Positions 43,801-53,373 of a DNA stretch of 64,000 nt are shown here, one piece after another. Each line of letters opens with the position of its first letter. Position 1 is the stretch's first letter. The DNA is from an uncultured Oscillospiraceae bacterium (GTDB lineage Bacteria; Bacillota; Clostridia; Oscillospirales; Ruminococcaceae), in assembly GCA_934481385.1 (NCBI GenBank), contig CAKSPD010000001.1, positions 62,001 through 126,000 on the forward strand. Direction: 5' to 3'. The notes beneath the pieces are model-generated. The model was not told where the DNA came from and made no database searches. It saw only the letters and a program-made list of their open reading frames with translations. The position numbers and the translations under genes were made by a program.

Positions 43801-46029
43801 ATGCAAAGGAAAAAAATTACCCCCAAAAAATCCGGTGCTTATATTGAAGGTGCAGGAATTGTTGTTGATGAACCTATAAGCGATACTCTTAAAAAAAATT
43901 ATATGCCTTATGCCATGAGCGTTATAATTTCAAGAGCATTGCCTGAAATTGACGGTTTTAAGCCCTCTCACAGAAAACTCCTCTATACTATGTATAAAAA
44001 CGGTCTTTTAAACCCTGAAAGAGAGCGTTCAAAATCGGCAAATATTGTCGGTGCTACAATGAAACTCAATCCTCATGGCGACCAGTCAATATATGATACT
44101 ATGGTCAGACTCACAAGGGGAAACGAATCACTTCTTCACCCTTATATAGATTCAAAAGGTTCTTTCGGAAAGGCATATTCAAGAGATATGCGTTGTGCTG
44201 CCCCGAGATATACAGAGGCAAAACTCGCTCCGATATGCAAGGAACTTTTCAGGGATATTGACAAGGAAACTGTTGATTTTGTTCCGAATTATGACAACAC
44301 TATGCTTGAACCTACTCTCCTCCCGACAACTTTTCCTGCTATTCTTGTAAATTCAAATGTCGGAATAGCTGTTTCTATGGCAAGCAATGTTTGTCCTTTC
44401 AATCTTCAGGAAGTATGTGAAACCTGTATCTCTCTTATGAAAAATCCTGAACACGATATTTTAAGCACTCTCAAAGCTCCTGATTTCCCCGGAGGTGCTT
44501 TCATTATCTATGATGAAAATGAACTCCGGAAAATTTATGATACCGGCAGAGGAAGTATAAAAGTACGTTCCAAATACACCTATGATAAATCAGCAAACTG
44601 CATCGAAGTTACTGAAATTCCCTATACAACTACTGTTGAAGCAATAATTGAAAAAATTGCTGACCTTATAAAACAGGGGAAAATCCGTGAAATCTCATAT
44701 ATCCGTGATGAAACTGATATTGACGGTCTTAAAATCGCAATAGACCTTAAAAGAGGCACTGACCCTGAAAAACTTATGCAGAAACTTTTCAGGCTTACTC
44801 CGCTTCAGGACAACTATTCCTGCAACTTCAACATACTGATAGCAGGTACTCCGAGAGTTATGGGAATACGTGAAATTCTCACAGAATGGACAGCTTTCCG
44901 CACAGAATGTATTGAAAGACGAACATATTTCGACCTGACAAAGAAAAAGGAAAAACTTCATCTTCTTGAAGGTCTTGCAAAAATTCTTCTTGATATTGAC
45001 AAAGCTGTAAAAATTATAAGGGAAACAGAATTTGAAGAAGATGTTATCCCGAATCTTATGACAGGTTTCGGAATCGATGAAATTCAGGCTGAATATGTCG
45101 CAGAAATCAAGCTCCGCAATATAAACAGACAGTATATACTTAAACGCACCGAGGAAATTGAACAGCTCAGAGCTGATATTGCGGAAATGGAAGAAATTCT
45201 GAGAGATAAATCAAAGGTAAGGGCAATCATAATAAAGGAACTCAAAGAAGTTGTAAAAAATTACAAACAGCCACGAAAAACTATGCTCTGCTATAATACT
45301 GATACGGAATATGAAGAAACCGAGGACGATATACCAAATTATCCGGTAAATATTTTTATCACAAAAAGCGGTTACTTCAAGAAAATTACTCCGCAATCTC
45401 TCCGAATGAGCAGTGAACACAAACTCAAAGAGGGAGATTATATTTCACAGAATTTTGATACTTTCAATAAATCTGAAATTATTTTCATAACTGACAGATA
45501 TCAGGCATATAAAACAAAGATTTCTGCCTTCGACTGCACAAAGGCAAGCGTTATGGGAGATTATATACCTGCAAAACTTGGTTTTGATGAGGACGAAAGT
45601 CTTATAACAACTGTTATAACTTCCGATTATTCGGGATATATTCTCTTTGTATATGAAAACGGAAAAATTGCAAAAATTCCGCTTAAATCATATGAAACAA
45701 AGACAAACAGAAAAAAACTTGCAAACGCTTATTCAAACAAATCAGCTCTTGCAAAAATTCTCTTTATTCCTGATGATACTGATATTCTCATAAGAACTGA
45801 CGGAAACCGTGCTGTTTTATGCAACACTTCCCTTATAACTCCGAAAACTACCCGTGACAGCATAGGAATACAGGTTATGACTCCTAAAGCAAAACACATT
45901 GTAAATTCTGCGGAAATTGTAAATGCTGATGAAATTTCAGTTCTTGAAAAATTCCGCATAAATACATTTCCTGCCGTTGGACTTCTTGCAAAAAATCTCC
46001 CTGAAAGCAATCAGCTTTCTTTTGAATAA
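43801..46029 (+). CDS. parC: Type IIA topoisomerase subunit A (ParC-like)
   Basis: 742 residues. DNA breakage-reunion domain with catalytic Tyr137 in CAAPRYTEAKLAP, and the winged-helix part GATMKLNPHGDQSIYDTMVRL before it. The GSFGKAYSRDMRC segment matches clostridial ParC-like enzymes rather than canonical gyrase (GNFGS). A coiled-coil arm runs about 370-490 and a reduced beta-pinwheel C-terminus follows. I see no GyrA box (QRRGGKG), which supports decatenase over supercoiling function. Confidence 0.88.
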   Translation: MQRKKITPKKSGAYIEGAGIVVDEPISDTLKKNYMPYAMSVIISRALPEIDGFKPSHRKLLYTMYKNGLLNPERERSKSANIVGATMKLNPHGDQSIYDTMVRLTRGNESLLHPYIDSKGSFGKAYSRDMRCAAPRYTEAKLAPICKELFRDIDKETVDFVPNYDNTMLEPTLLPTTFPAILVNSNVGIAVSMASNVCPFNLQEVCETCISLMKNPEHDILSTLKAPDFPGGAFIIYDENELRKIYDTGRGSIKVRSKYTYDKSANCIEVTEIPYTTTVEAIIEKIADLIKQGKIREISYIRDETDIDGLKIAIDLKRGTDPEKLMQKLFRLTPLQDNYSCNFNILIAGTPRVMGIREILTEWTAFRTECIERRTYFDLTKKKEKLHLLEGLAKILLDIDKAVKIIRETEFEEDVIPNLMTGFGIDEIQAEYVAEIKLRNINRQYILKRTEEIEQLRADIAEMEEILRDKSKVRAIIIKELKEVVKNYKQPRKTMLCYNTDTEYEETEDDIPNYPVNIFITKSGYFKKITPQSLRMSSEHKLKEGDYISQNFDTFNKSEIIFITDRYQAYKTKISAFDCTKASVMGDYIPAKLGFDEDESLITTVITSDYSGYILFVYENGKIAKIPLKSYETKTNRKKLANAYSNKSALAKILFIPDDTDILIRTDGNRAVLCNTSLITPKTTRDSIGIQVMTPKAKHIVNSAEIVNADEISVLEKFRINTFPAVGLLAKNLPESNQLSFE

Positions 46030-46039
46030 CAAAAAAAAT

Positions 46040-46078
46040 AAGGGACGCATTTAAGCGTCCCTTTTCTGTTTTTACTTG
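46040..46078 (+). terminator. Terminator after parC
   Basis: AAGGGACGC/GCGTCCCTT stem with ATTTAA loop followed by TTCTGTTTTT. The convergent DUF1015 gene ends inside the T-rich side, and the flanking A run could serve that strand too. Confidence 0.85.
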
Positions 46079-47319
46079 ATTTTTCTGCATTCAATATAAA
46101 ATCTCTTGTCCTCAGCGTGTCCCATTGAAAAAGTTTTTCTCGGTAATGCACCGTCCTTGATGACAGTCGGGAAAAGCTGATTTTTATTCATATCCGGAAG
46201 AATAAAACCGATTCCGCCCTTGTTTTCAACAAGTGTTCTTAGTGTATCAGCACCATGAATATAATCAATTTTTCCGCCGTTCTCTTTAAGCCATTTATCA
46301 AGAAATGACTGAAGACTTCCTACTGTAAGGTTTGAACAAGTCTTTCCGATATAAACTTTCTTTTCTGTCTTTCCGATTATATAACTGAATGACTGTTCAG
46401 ACGGCTTTTCTGTAATTTCAAGAAATTCATTCATATCAGCTATAAGCTTTTCTGTATCAGTATCAGTTACAATTCTGTGAATTGCCTCAAACTGAAGTGC
46501 AGGGCTGTGGAGATTTACAATTTCAACAAGTGCATATCTTGCAGGGTGATTTGAAAAATCCTTATCAGGATTTTCACGTTTGAGTGACTCATAATATTCT
46601 TTTGCGGTAGCAAGTGAATGATTTCCGTCACCCATAGCATAAAGAAGTTCCGGAACATCTTTAAGACCATGATTATATTCGCCGAGTTCATCAAGTTCAG
46701 CAAAAATATTTTTCTGAACATCTTCCGGAATAAGATAACCTTTGATTTTTCCGCCGTTCTGCATAAGCTCAAAATCATAAAGTTTCTGCATATTTTCTGA
46801 AAGAGCTGAAAGAGGTTCAATTATATTCTTCTTTTCATCATCAATAAGAATCATAATATGCGGAAGTTCAAGAGATGCATTTTTACGGATTTTAACTCTT
46901 GGCGGTATTCTCTCGATAACAGTCGCTTCAGTAGCTCTTACCTGTGATGTACTTCCCTTTTCATAGCTGTATTCTTCAAGGTCTATTTTTCCGACAATTC
47001 CCTGACGGATTATTCCGTTGTTCTGTGTTCTTTCAACGTATACAAGGGCATTTTTATATTCATCAAAAATATTTTCTTCAAGATATTTTTCCATATTTCT
47101 GTGAATATTTTCAATACGTTCTGAAACATTGTTATCTTCAAGATATATTTCAGGGAGCGTAATGCGGAGAGTTGACGGAGCATCGCCTACTGTTTTTTCA
47201 GTTTCATTCCAGTATTCCGGCTCGCTTGTATACTGGTCACATGCTATTACAGACCATTTATTCATATCAACATTCTTTTTCGGAATAAGAATATCCGCAC
47301 TTTTAAAAGCATTATTCAT
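46072..47319 (-). CDS. DUF1015 family protein
   Basis: 415 residues, uncharacterised family. Diagnostic stretches are WSVIACDQYTSEPEYW near 22-37, RQGIVGKIDLEEYSYEKGS, IPPRVKIRKNASLELPHIMILIDDE and YAMGDGNHSLATAKEYYE near 233-250. Cytoplasmic, no signal peptide. Start overlaps the end of maf by 8 bases. The GDGNHS motif looks like a catalytic or nucleotide-binding loop, but no reaction is established for these proteins as far as I know. Confidence 0.9.
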   Translation of the reverse strand: MNNAFKSADILIPKKNVDMNKWSVIACDQYTSEPEYWNETEKTVGDAPSTLRITLPEIYLEDNNVSERIENIHRNMEKYLEENIFDEYKNALVYVERTQNNGIIRQGIVGKIDLEEYSYEKGSTSQVRATEATVIERIPPRVKIRKNASLELPHIMILIDDEKKNIIEPLSALSENMQKLYDFELMQNGGKIKGYLIPEDVQKNIFAELDELGEYNHGLKDVPELLYAMGDGNHSLATAKEYYESLKRENPDKDFSNHPARYALVEIVNLHSPALQFEAIHRIVTDTDTEKLIADMNEFLEITEKPSEQSFSYIIGKTEKKVYIGKTCSNLTVGSLQSFLDKWLKENGGKIDYIHGADTLRTLVENKGGIGFILPDMNKNQLFPTVIKDGALPRKTFSMGHAEDKRFYIECRKIK

Positions 47320-47884
47320 TTTTCAGAGTTCCTTTCATCAAACTTATTTCAGTATTCAGACGGCAGACAGGAAGTCCGACAACATTAAAGAAATCCCCTT
47401 CAATTTTTTCTATAAAAAGAGAACCTTTTCCCTGAATACCATATCCGCCTGCTTTATCGAACGGTTCACCTGTTGCGATATAATCAGATATTTCAGAATC
47501 ACGGAGTTTTCTGAAATATACTTTTGTAAGCTCTGTGAATTTCCTTGAAACGCCGTTCAGAATCAGACAACAGCCTGTTGCAACAATATGAACTTTTCCT
47601 GAAAGTTTTTCAAGATATTCACGGCACTGTTTTTCATCAGACGGCTTTCCCATTATTTCATCATCAAGAATTACAGATGTATCACACCCGATTACAAGAG
47701 AATCCGGATATTTTTCCGCAACGCTTTTTGCCTTGAGTTCCGCAAGATATTCAGAGGCTTCAAGCGGTTTCATATTTTCGGGAATTATTTCTTCAACATC
47801 AGAAACAGAAACTTCAAAATCTTCTGTTATATATGAAAGCAGTTCTTTTCTTCTGGGCGAACCTGATGCAAGTATTATCTTCAT
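47312..47884 (-). CDS. maf: Maf nucleotide pyrophosphatase
   Basis: 190 residues. Hydrolyses non-canonical or standard NTPs (dTTP/UTP type). Motifs: LASGSPRRKELLSYI at the N-terminus, AEKYPDSLVIGCDTSVIL with the catalytic Asp, GKPSDEKQC and DKAGGYGIQGKGSLFIEKIEGDFFNVVGLP. Follows the U32 gene by only 6 bases. Confidence 0.94.
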   Translation of the reverse strand: MKIILASGSPRRKELLSYITEDFEVSVSDVEEIIPENMKPLEASEYLAELKAKSVAEKYPDSLVIGCDTSVILDDEIMGKPSDEKQCREYLEKLSGKVHIVATGCCLILNGVSRKFTELTKVYFRKLRDSEISDYIATGEPFDKAGGYGIQGKGSLFIEKIEGDFFNVVGLPVCRLNTEISLMKGTLKNE

Positions 47885-47890
47885 AGCTAA

Positions 47891-49111
47891 TCACAGAGCC
47901 TTTCTTATTACTGAACCTTTTTCAAAAGCAATATCAGATTTGAATGAAAATTTCATCATTGCGTGATTTGCAGTTTCAATGCTCTCACCGTTTTCATCAA
48001 AAATTTCCGACAATACTGTTTCATATGGCTTTTTCTGCGGTGAAACTATTTCAACAGTATCTCCTGCAAGGAATTTGTTACGCTGTGTGCAGTATACAAC
48101 ACCGTTTTCGCATCTGTCAACAACTGCTACAACATCATAATTTCTTATATATCCGCTGTTTTCATAATACTGGCAGTCCTTAGGGTGACCGAAGAAAAAG
48201 CCTGTGCAGTATTTTCTGTGACTTACTTTGAAAACTTCATCACGAATCCATTCAGGAAGAACGAAATTATCAGGATTTTTATAATATTCATCAACAGCCA
48301 TACGATAAGCATTTGTAATTATTGCTGTATAGTATGCAGATTTCGCTCTGCCCTCTATTTTAAGGCTCATTATACCTGCCTCTGCAAGTTTGTCTATATG
48401 GTCAATCATACAGAGGTCTTTTGCGTTAAGGATATAAGTTCCCTTTTCATCTTCAAAAACGGGATAAAATTCATTCGGACGCTTTTCTTCCATAAGATGA
48501 TAACCCCAACGGCAAGGCTGGGCACATTCACCGCGGTTTGCATCACGGTTTACAAGATACTGCGAAAGCAGACATCTGCCTGAAAATGATACGCACATTG
48601 CACCGTGAACAAATGCCTCAATATCAAGTTCTTTCGGAGTTTTTGCTCGGATTTCCGCAATTTCATCAATGGAAAGCTCTCTTGCCACAACAATACGCTT
48701 TGCACCCATATTATAGAGTTCATTTGCTGTGAGATAGTTTACAATTCCTGTCTGTGTTGAAATATGTATTTCCATATCAGGAGCATATTTCTTTATAAGT
48801 GACAGAAGTCCCAAATCAGCGACAATAAGAGCATCTGCTCCTGAACTTACAGCCTCATCAATAAACTGTCTGAACTGCGGAATTTCATTGTTTCTCGGCA
48901 AAGTATTGCAGGTTATATATAATTTTCTGCCTTTTTCATGTGCAAGCGAAACGGCTTTGCAGAGTGTATCATAATCAAAGTTCGGAGAACCTGCTCTCAT
49001 TCCGAAATTTTTTCTGCCGAGATATACAGCGTCCGCACCATAGCGGACGGCTGATTCAAGGCGTTCATAATCTCCTGCCGGAGATAAAACTTCAAGTTTT
49101 TCTGCTGTCAA
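47891..49111 (-). CDS. Peptidase U32 family protein, TTG start
   Basis: 406 residues from a TTG at 49111 that has GGGAGGAG five bases upstream, inside the end of mltG; the longer frame reading into mltG is not coding for this protein. Signature cluster: VLSPAGDYERLESAVRYGADAVYLG, and EAFVHGAMCVSFSGRCLLSQYL and ANRGECAQPCRWGY with the cysteines of the U32 iron-sulphur site. Bacterial relatives (TrhP/YegQ) hydroxylate tRNA uridine-34; others are collagenase-like. tRNA modification is the likelier role. Confidence 0.92.
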   Translation of the reverse strand: MTAEKLEVLSPAGDYERLESAVRYGADAVYLGRKNFGMRAGSPNFDYDTLCKAVSLAHEKGRKLYITCNTLPRNNEIPQFRQFIDEAVSSGADALIVADLGLLSLIKKYAPDMEIHISTQTGIVNYLTANELYNMGAKRIVVARELSIDEIAEIRAKTPKELDIEAFVHGAMCVSFSGRCLLSQYLVNRDANRGECAQPCRWGYHLMEEKRPNEFYPVFEDEKGTYILNAKDLCMIDHIDKLAEAGIMSLKIEGRAKSAYYTAIITNAYRMAVDEYYKNPDNFVLPEWIRDEVFKVSHRKYCTGFFFGHPKDCQYYENSGYIRNYDVVAVVDRCENGVVYCTQRNKFLAGDTVEIVSPQKKPYETVLSEIFDENGESIETANHAMMKFSFKSDIAFEKGSVIRKAL

Positions 49112-49112
49112 A

Positions 49113-50519
49113 TTATTCTCCTCCCTCAGCTTCTGCAATCTGCTGTTGTACCATTTCAATATTTGCCTCGTGTTCTTCAAGGGTTTCAGCAAAATATGTC
49201 TGAGCAGTATTTACATTTGCATAGAAATAATAATAGTTGCTCGGGAAGTTTTCAAGTACAGCATCAATAGCCTCAATTCCGGGGTTGCATATAGGGCCCG
49301 GCGGAAGTCCCGGACTTTTATATGTATCATATGCATCAAGAATAAGCTGGTCTTCAATTTCCATATTCGGTTTTATAACATCACGGGCATAGTATGTTGT
49401 AGGGTCAGACTGGAGAAGCGGGAAAACATCAGGATTATTAAGTCTGTTCCAGAATACTGATGCAACCATTGTCATTGATTCCATAGTAGGAGCTTCAGCC
49501 TGAACTATTGATGAAAGTGTTATAAGCTGGTCAAGTGTTATATTTAAGTCTTCCATTTTCTTATAACGTTCAGCAGTCATTTTCTGGTCAAAGTTGAGAT
49601 ATATTTTCTGACATACCTGTTCAGGACTCATATTTTCATAGAAATAATAAGTATCAGGGAAAAGGTATCCTTCCATTCGGTAGAATTTGAGAGTTGTTGA
49701 AGAACTGAGCTTGCTCTCAAAATCAAATCCGTATCCGCCTGAATTGAAATAGAACATAAAATCAGAGGCAGAACATACATTGGCAGCTTCAAGTTTTGTT
49801 GCGGCATCAATAAGTGTTATGCCTTCGGGGAATGTAACGCTTACCTGAACTTTTTCTTCACTCTGGATACTTGTAAGTTCTTCTATTATTGTTTCATATG
49901 CCATATTAGGACGTACAAAATGCTCACCTGCTATATATTCCTCATCGGATTTGCTAAGACGTGAAAAAAGCTGGAAAAATTCAGGAGATTTTATAATGCC
50001 GTCCTTTTCAAGCATAAGTGAGATTTCTTCCGTTGTAGCACCTTCCGGAATAACTATAAGCTGAGTTGCCTCACTTTTTCCTATTCCGAGCATATCCTTG
50101 CCATATGCGATTATAACAAGCGAAAGGGATATAGCTACCGCAAAAATAAGAGTTGTAAGAATAAGAACTCCCGGGAGCCGGTAATGATGTTTTTTTCTTT
50201 TCTTTTTCTTCTTCTTTTTTTTGGCAGTAATTTTCTTTTCAGGCTGTTCATCATCAGAACTGTCATCAGATTCTTCTGATTTATCTGTATCTTCCTGTTC
50301 ATTATCCGAAACATTTTCAGTTTCTTCATCAGAATTTTCCGGATAGTCCTGAAAATCGCCGACAGTTTCAGCAGAACGCAGTTTAAATTCTGAGGCTCTG
50401 AAAGACTGTTCAATAAAATTTTCAGCGTCATCTGATTCTGAATTTTCAGTATTTTCTTTTTTCTGATTTTCGGTATCTTTCAGAATGTCGTTTATAATCG
50501 AATCGTTATCTTTCGGCAC
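49113..50519 (-). CDS. mltG: Endolytic murein transglycosylase MltG
   Basis: 468 residues. Long acidic cytoplasmic N-terminus (about 1-105, rich in Glu/Asp/Ser), a basic KKKKKKKRKKHH patch, one membrane helix (about 118-140) and the YceG domain outside. The catalytic Glu is in LSSIVQAEAPTMESM, followed by VASVFWNRLNNPDVFPLLQSD and TYKSPGLPPGPICNPG. Terminates nascent glycan strands. Overlaps the formyl-THF cyclo-ligase gene by 14 bases; the U32 gene follows by 1 base. Confidence 0.95.
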   Translation of the reverse strand: MPKDNDSIINDILKDTENQKKENTENSESDDAENFIEQSFRASEFKLRSAETVGDFQDYPENSDEETENVSDNEQEDTDKSEESDDSSDDEQPEKKITAKKKKKKKKRKKHHYRLPGVLILTTLIFAVAISLSLVIIAYGKDMLGIGKSEATQLIVIPEGATTEEISLMLEKDGIIKSPEFFQLFSRLSKSDEEYIAGEHFVRPNMAYETIIEELTSIQSEEKVQVSVTFPEGITLIDAATKLEAANVCSASDFMFYFNSGGYGFDFESKLSSSTTLKFYRMEGYLFPDTYYFYENMSPEQVCQKIYLNFDQKMTAERYKKMEDLNITLDQLITLSSIVQAEAPTMESMTMVASVFWNRLNNPDVFPLLQSDPTTYYARDVIKPNMEIEDQLILDAYDTYKSPGLPPGPICNPGIEAIDAVLENFPSNYYYFYANVNTAQTYFAETLEEHEANIEMVQQQIAEAEGGE

Positions 50520-51063
50520 TGCACCGCACCGTCCTTTCTTCAGTAATAACTGTCTTTATTTTTATATCGTGCTTTTCTGACGGCAGATTTTCGGAAAGCA
50601 TTTCATCATAGCAGATTCCTATTGTATATATTTCTGATTTTTCAAGAAACCTGTCATAATATCCTCCGCCGTATCCGAGCCTTGTTCCGTCCTCTGTAAA
50701 AGAATATGCAGGGACAATGCAGACCGCATCTTCTGTAATCACCGCTCTGCTGTTTCCTGAAGGTTCAGGTATTCCGAAAGCACCCGCTGAAAGTTCATCA
50801 AGGGATTTTATATATATAAATTCCATAATTCCGTTTTCAAGGCATCTCGGAACAGCGACATTCTTTCCTGATTCAAGAAGTTTTTCTATTATTAAATGCG
50901 TATCAGTTTCAGAGCCGTATGATACATATATAAATATATTATCCGAATTTTTCACTCTGGCGGAATCAAGAACACGTTCTGCAATTTTAAAATCCTTTTC
51001 AGATTTTTCGGAAATTCTGTTTCTTTTCTGCCGGAAAATCTTTCTGAGTTCCTTTTTATCCAT
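50506..51063 (-). CDS. 5-formyltetrahydrofolate cyclo-ligase
   Basis: 185 residues. ATP-dependent conversion of 5-formyl-THF to methenyl-THF. N-terminal KKELRKIFRQKRNRIS with basic ATP-binding residues; C-terminal RLGYGGGYYDRFLEKSE and IGICYDEM are the family signature. Two bases after the DJ-1 family gene. Confidence 0.92.
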   Translation of the reverse strand: MDKKELRKIFRQKRNRISEKSEKDFKIAERVLDSARVKNSDNIFIYVSYGSETDTHLIIEKLLESGKNVAVPRCLENGIMEFIYIKSLDELSAGAFGIPEPSGNSRAVITEDAVCIVPAYSFTEDGTRLGYGGGYYDRFLEKSEIYTIGICYDEMLSENLPSEKHDIKIKTVITEERTVRCSAER

Positions 51064-51065
51064 AA

Positions 51066-51608
51066 TTATTCAAACAGTATTGAAGATTTAATCCGGTCAC
51101 TTAAATCCTTTGAATCAAGAACCTCAATAAGTTTTAATCCGAAATTAACTGCTGTTCCTGCACCTCTTGATGTAACAATATTTCCGTCAGCAACAACAGG
51201 ATTTTCAGATACCAAAGCACCTTCAAGTTCTTTTTCAAATCCCTTATAGCATACAGCTTTTCTGCCTTTAAGAAGTCCCTTGTGACCGAGTATTGACGGA
51301 GCTGCACATATTGCACCAATAATCTTATTGTTTTCAGCACAGAAATCAATTGCTTTCTGTACGGTTTTGTCATTTTCAAGGTTGAGAGTTCCGGGCATAC
51401 CTCCGGGGAGAATTACCATTTCAAGAGAATCATCAATAGCAATTTCATCAGTAGTTGTATCTGTCATAAATGTGATTTTGTGTGAACCTGTAATCATATT
51501 CTTTCCTACTCCGACAGTAACAACATTTTTATTTGCACGTCTTAAAAGGTCAATAGGAGCGATTGCCTCAGTTTCTTCAAATCCGTCAGCTAAAAAAGCA
51601 TAAATCAT
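51066..51608 (-). CDS. DJ-1/PfpI family protein
   Basis: 180 residues, class I glutamine-amidotransferase-like fold. Nucleophile Cys in IGAICAAPSILG (near 100), a Glu in the FEETEAIAPIDLLRRA opening (near 11-16) and VTSRGAGTAVNFGLKLIE at the end. Closest in layout to DJ-1/YajL glyoxalase or deglycase proteins; the exact substrate is not deducible. Confidence 0.9.
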   Translation of the reverse strand: MIYAFLADGFEETEAIAPIDLLRRANKNVVTVGVGKNMITGSHKITFMTDTTTDEIAIDDSLEMVILPGGMPGTLNLENDKTVQKAIDFCAENNKIIGAICAAPSILGHKGLLKGRKAVCYKGFEKELEGALVSENPVVADGNIVTSRGAGTAVNFGLKLIEVLDSKDLSDRIKSSILFE

Positions 51609-51637
51609 ATTTTAAAACTTCCTTTCATTTTATATTA

Positions 51638-52531
51638 TTAATTGAATGTAACTGTATTCTTTCTGAGAAGATATACAGGATTATATGAAAGTTTCGATTT
51701 TCGCAGGCCTTCAAGTCCCATATCTTCCTCACGGTTTACATACCTGAATTTATCTGCAAAAGCTTTGCAGAACTGATTGTTTATTGCGGGATACAATCCC
51801 TGATATGAAGTATCAGCCTTTTCAATATGAACACACATAGTATTGCTGTTAAGTCTTTCGCCGATTGTAAAGGCTCTTACCTTATTGTCTATTCTGATAA
51901 CTCCTCCGAAAAGGCCGAGATTATGAAAATTCGTAAAAAATGTATTTATTGCGAACTGTTCGGCAACGCTTGAAAAATCATCAATACCATTTTTATTATT
52001 ATAATTCACAGCACTGAATGATATACATTCATCAAAATCAGAATCAGTCATTTCTGAGAAGCTCCAGTTATACTGATTTATTTTTGAAAGATGATTTCTT
52101 TTCTGATGATATTTTCTTCCTGAAAGATTTATAAGGTCAGAAGAATTGTATATATAATCAGAACCATCTCTGTCAAATTCAACAGTAAAAGAATCAGGCG
52201 GACAGATACTGTTTAAAATTTCAAGTCCGTTTTCTGTAACTCCTGAAATTCTCAAAGGCTTGTTAAGGGATTCTGCATATCTTTTCATTTCTTCAAAAAC
52301 TTCATAATAGTTTCCCTCTCCGGACGGAAAGACAAATACAGGTATATTATCATCTGTATCAAAAGCACATGAAATATAGAAATCCTTAAAGAAAGCTATT
52401 TTTGAATTGCTTAATCTACGCCACGCCATATTGTTTGCAAAGCTGTATTCACAGCCCTGAAAGTCTGATTTTTCAAGGCATCTGCATATTCTTTCTTTAT
52501 CGGATATATCAATAATTCTGAAATCAAGCAT
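51638..52531 (-). CDS. DUF2156 (phosphatidylglycerol lysyltransferase-like GNAT) protein
   Basis: 297 residues. Two GNAT-like halves. N-terminal ISDKERICRCLEK, central YNSSDLINLSGRKYHQKRNHLSKINQYNW (about 128-156) and the C-terminal LNSNTMCVHIEKADTSYQGLYPAINNQF (about 230-258) are characteristic of DUF2156, the soluble catalytic part of MprF. It lacks the membrane flippase half, so lipid transfer is not assured. It starts directly after thyX stops. Confidence 0.88.
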   Translation of the reverse strand: MLDFRIIDISDKERICRCLEKSDFQGCEYSFANNMAWRRLSNSKIAFFKDFYISCAFDTDDNIPVFVFPSGEGNYYEVFEEMKRYAESLNKPLRISGVTENGLEILNSICPPDSFTVEFDRDGSDYIYNSSDLINLSGRKYHQKRNHLSKINQYNWSFSEMTDSDFDECISFSAVNYNNKNGIDDFSSVAEQFAINTFFTNFHNLGLFGGVIRIDNKVRAFTIGERLNSNTMCVHIEKADTSYQGLYPAINNQFCKAFADKFRYVNREEDMGLEGLRKSKLSYNPVYLLRKNTVTFN

Positions 52532-53302
52532 TTATTTCACCATTTTCAAACAGTCAATATATTTTCTTACTTCTTCAGCCTTACCGCATGACATTTTCCC
52601 TTCGGAACATTTACCGTTACAGCATGAAGGGCCTGCATTTCTGAAAACAGAGGGAGCAACTTCACTGCAAAGTCTGAGCATTTCACATGCAAGTTCACGT
52701 ATTTCCCACTGAGCTCTGTTGCAACATCTGAGTTTAAAGAAATTCATAAGACTTCTTGAATTCATCGTAACCATCATTTTTGTTTCACATGCATTGGGAA
52801 GAATAAACCTTGCGTCTTCAATTGCTTTCTTCTCGGCATTTCTTCTTGCAGTCTTTTCGGACATTCCCTGATTTATAAATTCATCAAAATACTTTTTTTC
52901 AAGAATATCGCTTACAGCGTTATAATCTCTTACGGCATTATCCATTGATTTTTTATATATTTCACAGGCTTCCGGATTTTCTGCAATTGCAGGAGGAGTT
53001 ATATACTGAAAATTCTCCTGTTTCACATATCTCTGACTCTGCACTGAAAATGATGCTATGCGGTGTCTTGTAATCTGAGCAAGGAGAGTTCTTGAAACTC
53101 CTTCTATTCCGAAAGTAAAGCTTGCATGTTCAAACGGACTTTGGTGACCTATATCAGCAAGCATTCCGACAAAATTTTTAGTTTTATCTTCATCAAGTCC
53201 CTCCATAAGATTAACAGCACTTGCATCGGAATAACAGAGTTTTGCAGCAGCAGCTATAATCTTTTCGGGGTCAGGAGAATAAGTTATCAGAGTTACTTTC
53301 AT
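52532..53302 (-). CDS. thyX: FAD-dependent thymidylate synthase
   Basis: 256 residues. Makes dTMP from dUMP using FAD and methylene-THF. The ThyX motif RHRIASFSVQSQR (RHR-x7-S) is near 78, followed by the FAD/dUMP residues in MNSRSLMNFFKLRCCNRAQWEIRELA. The C-terminus has a Cys-rich tail (CCNGKCSEGKMSCGK) that is not needed in all relatives and could bind metal. Has its own promoter. Confidence 0.96.
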   Translation of the reverse strand: MKVTLITYSPDPEKIIAAAAKLCYSDASAVNLMEGLDEDKTKNFVGMLADIGHQSPFEHASFTFGIEGVSRTLLAQITRHRIASFSVQSQRYVKQENFQYITPPAIAENPEACEIYKKSMDNAVRDYNAVSDILEKKYFDEFINQGMSEKTARRNAEKKAIEDARFILPNACETKMMVTMNSRSLMNFFKLRCCNRAQWEIRELACEMLRLCSEVAPSVFRNAGPSCCNGKCSEGKMSCGKAEEVRKYIDCLKMVK

Positions 53303-53344
53303 TATAATGATAATCCTTTCTTCATCATTTTATTCACTTCGGTA

Positions 53345-53373
53345 ATTATAGCACTTTTCTTATATAAAGTCAA
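53345..53373 (-). promoter_or_regulatory. Sigma-A promoter of thyX
   Basis: Minus strand TTGACT (53368-53373, overlapping the end of the dnaI-like gene), 17 bp, TATAAT (53345-53350). Confidence 0.78.

Noticed and set aside
47129-47548. Plus-strand open frame of 139 codons over maf and the DUF1015 gene
   Set aside because: Antisense to two recognised genes with no independent support.
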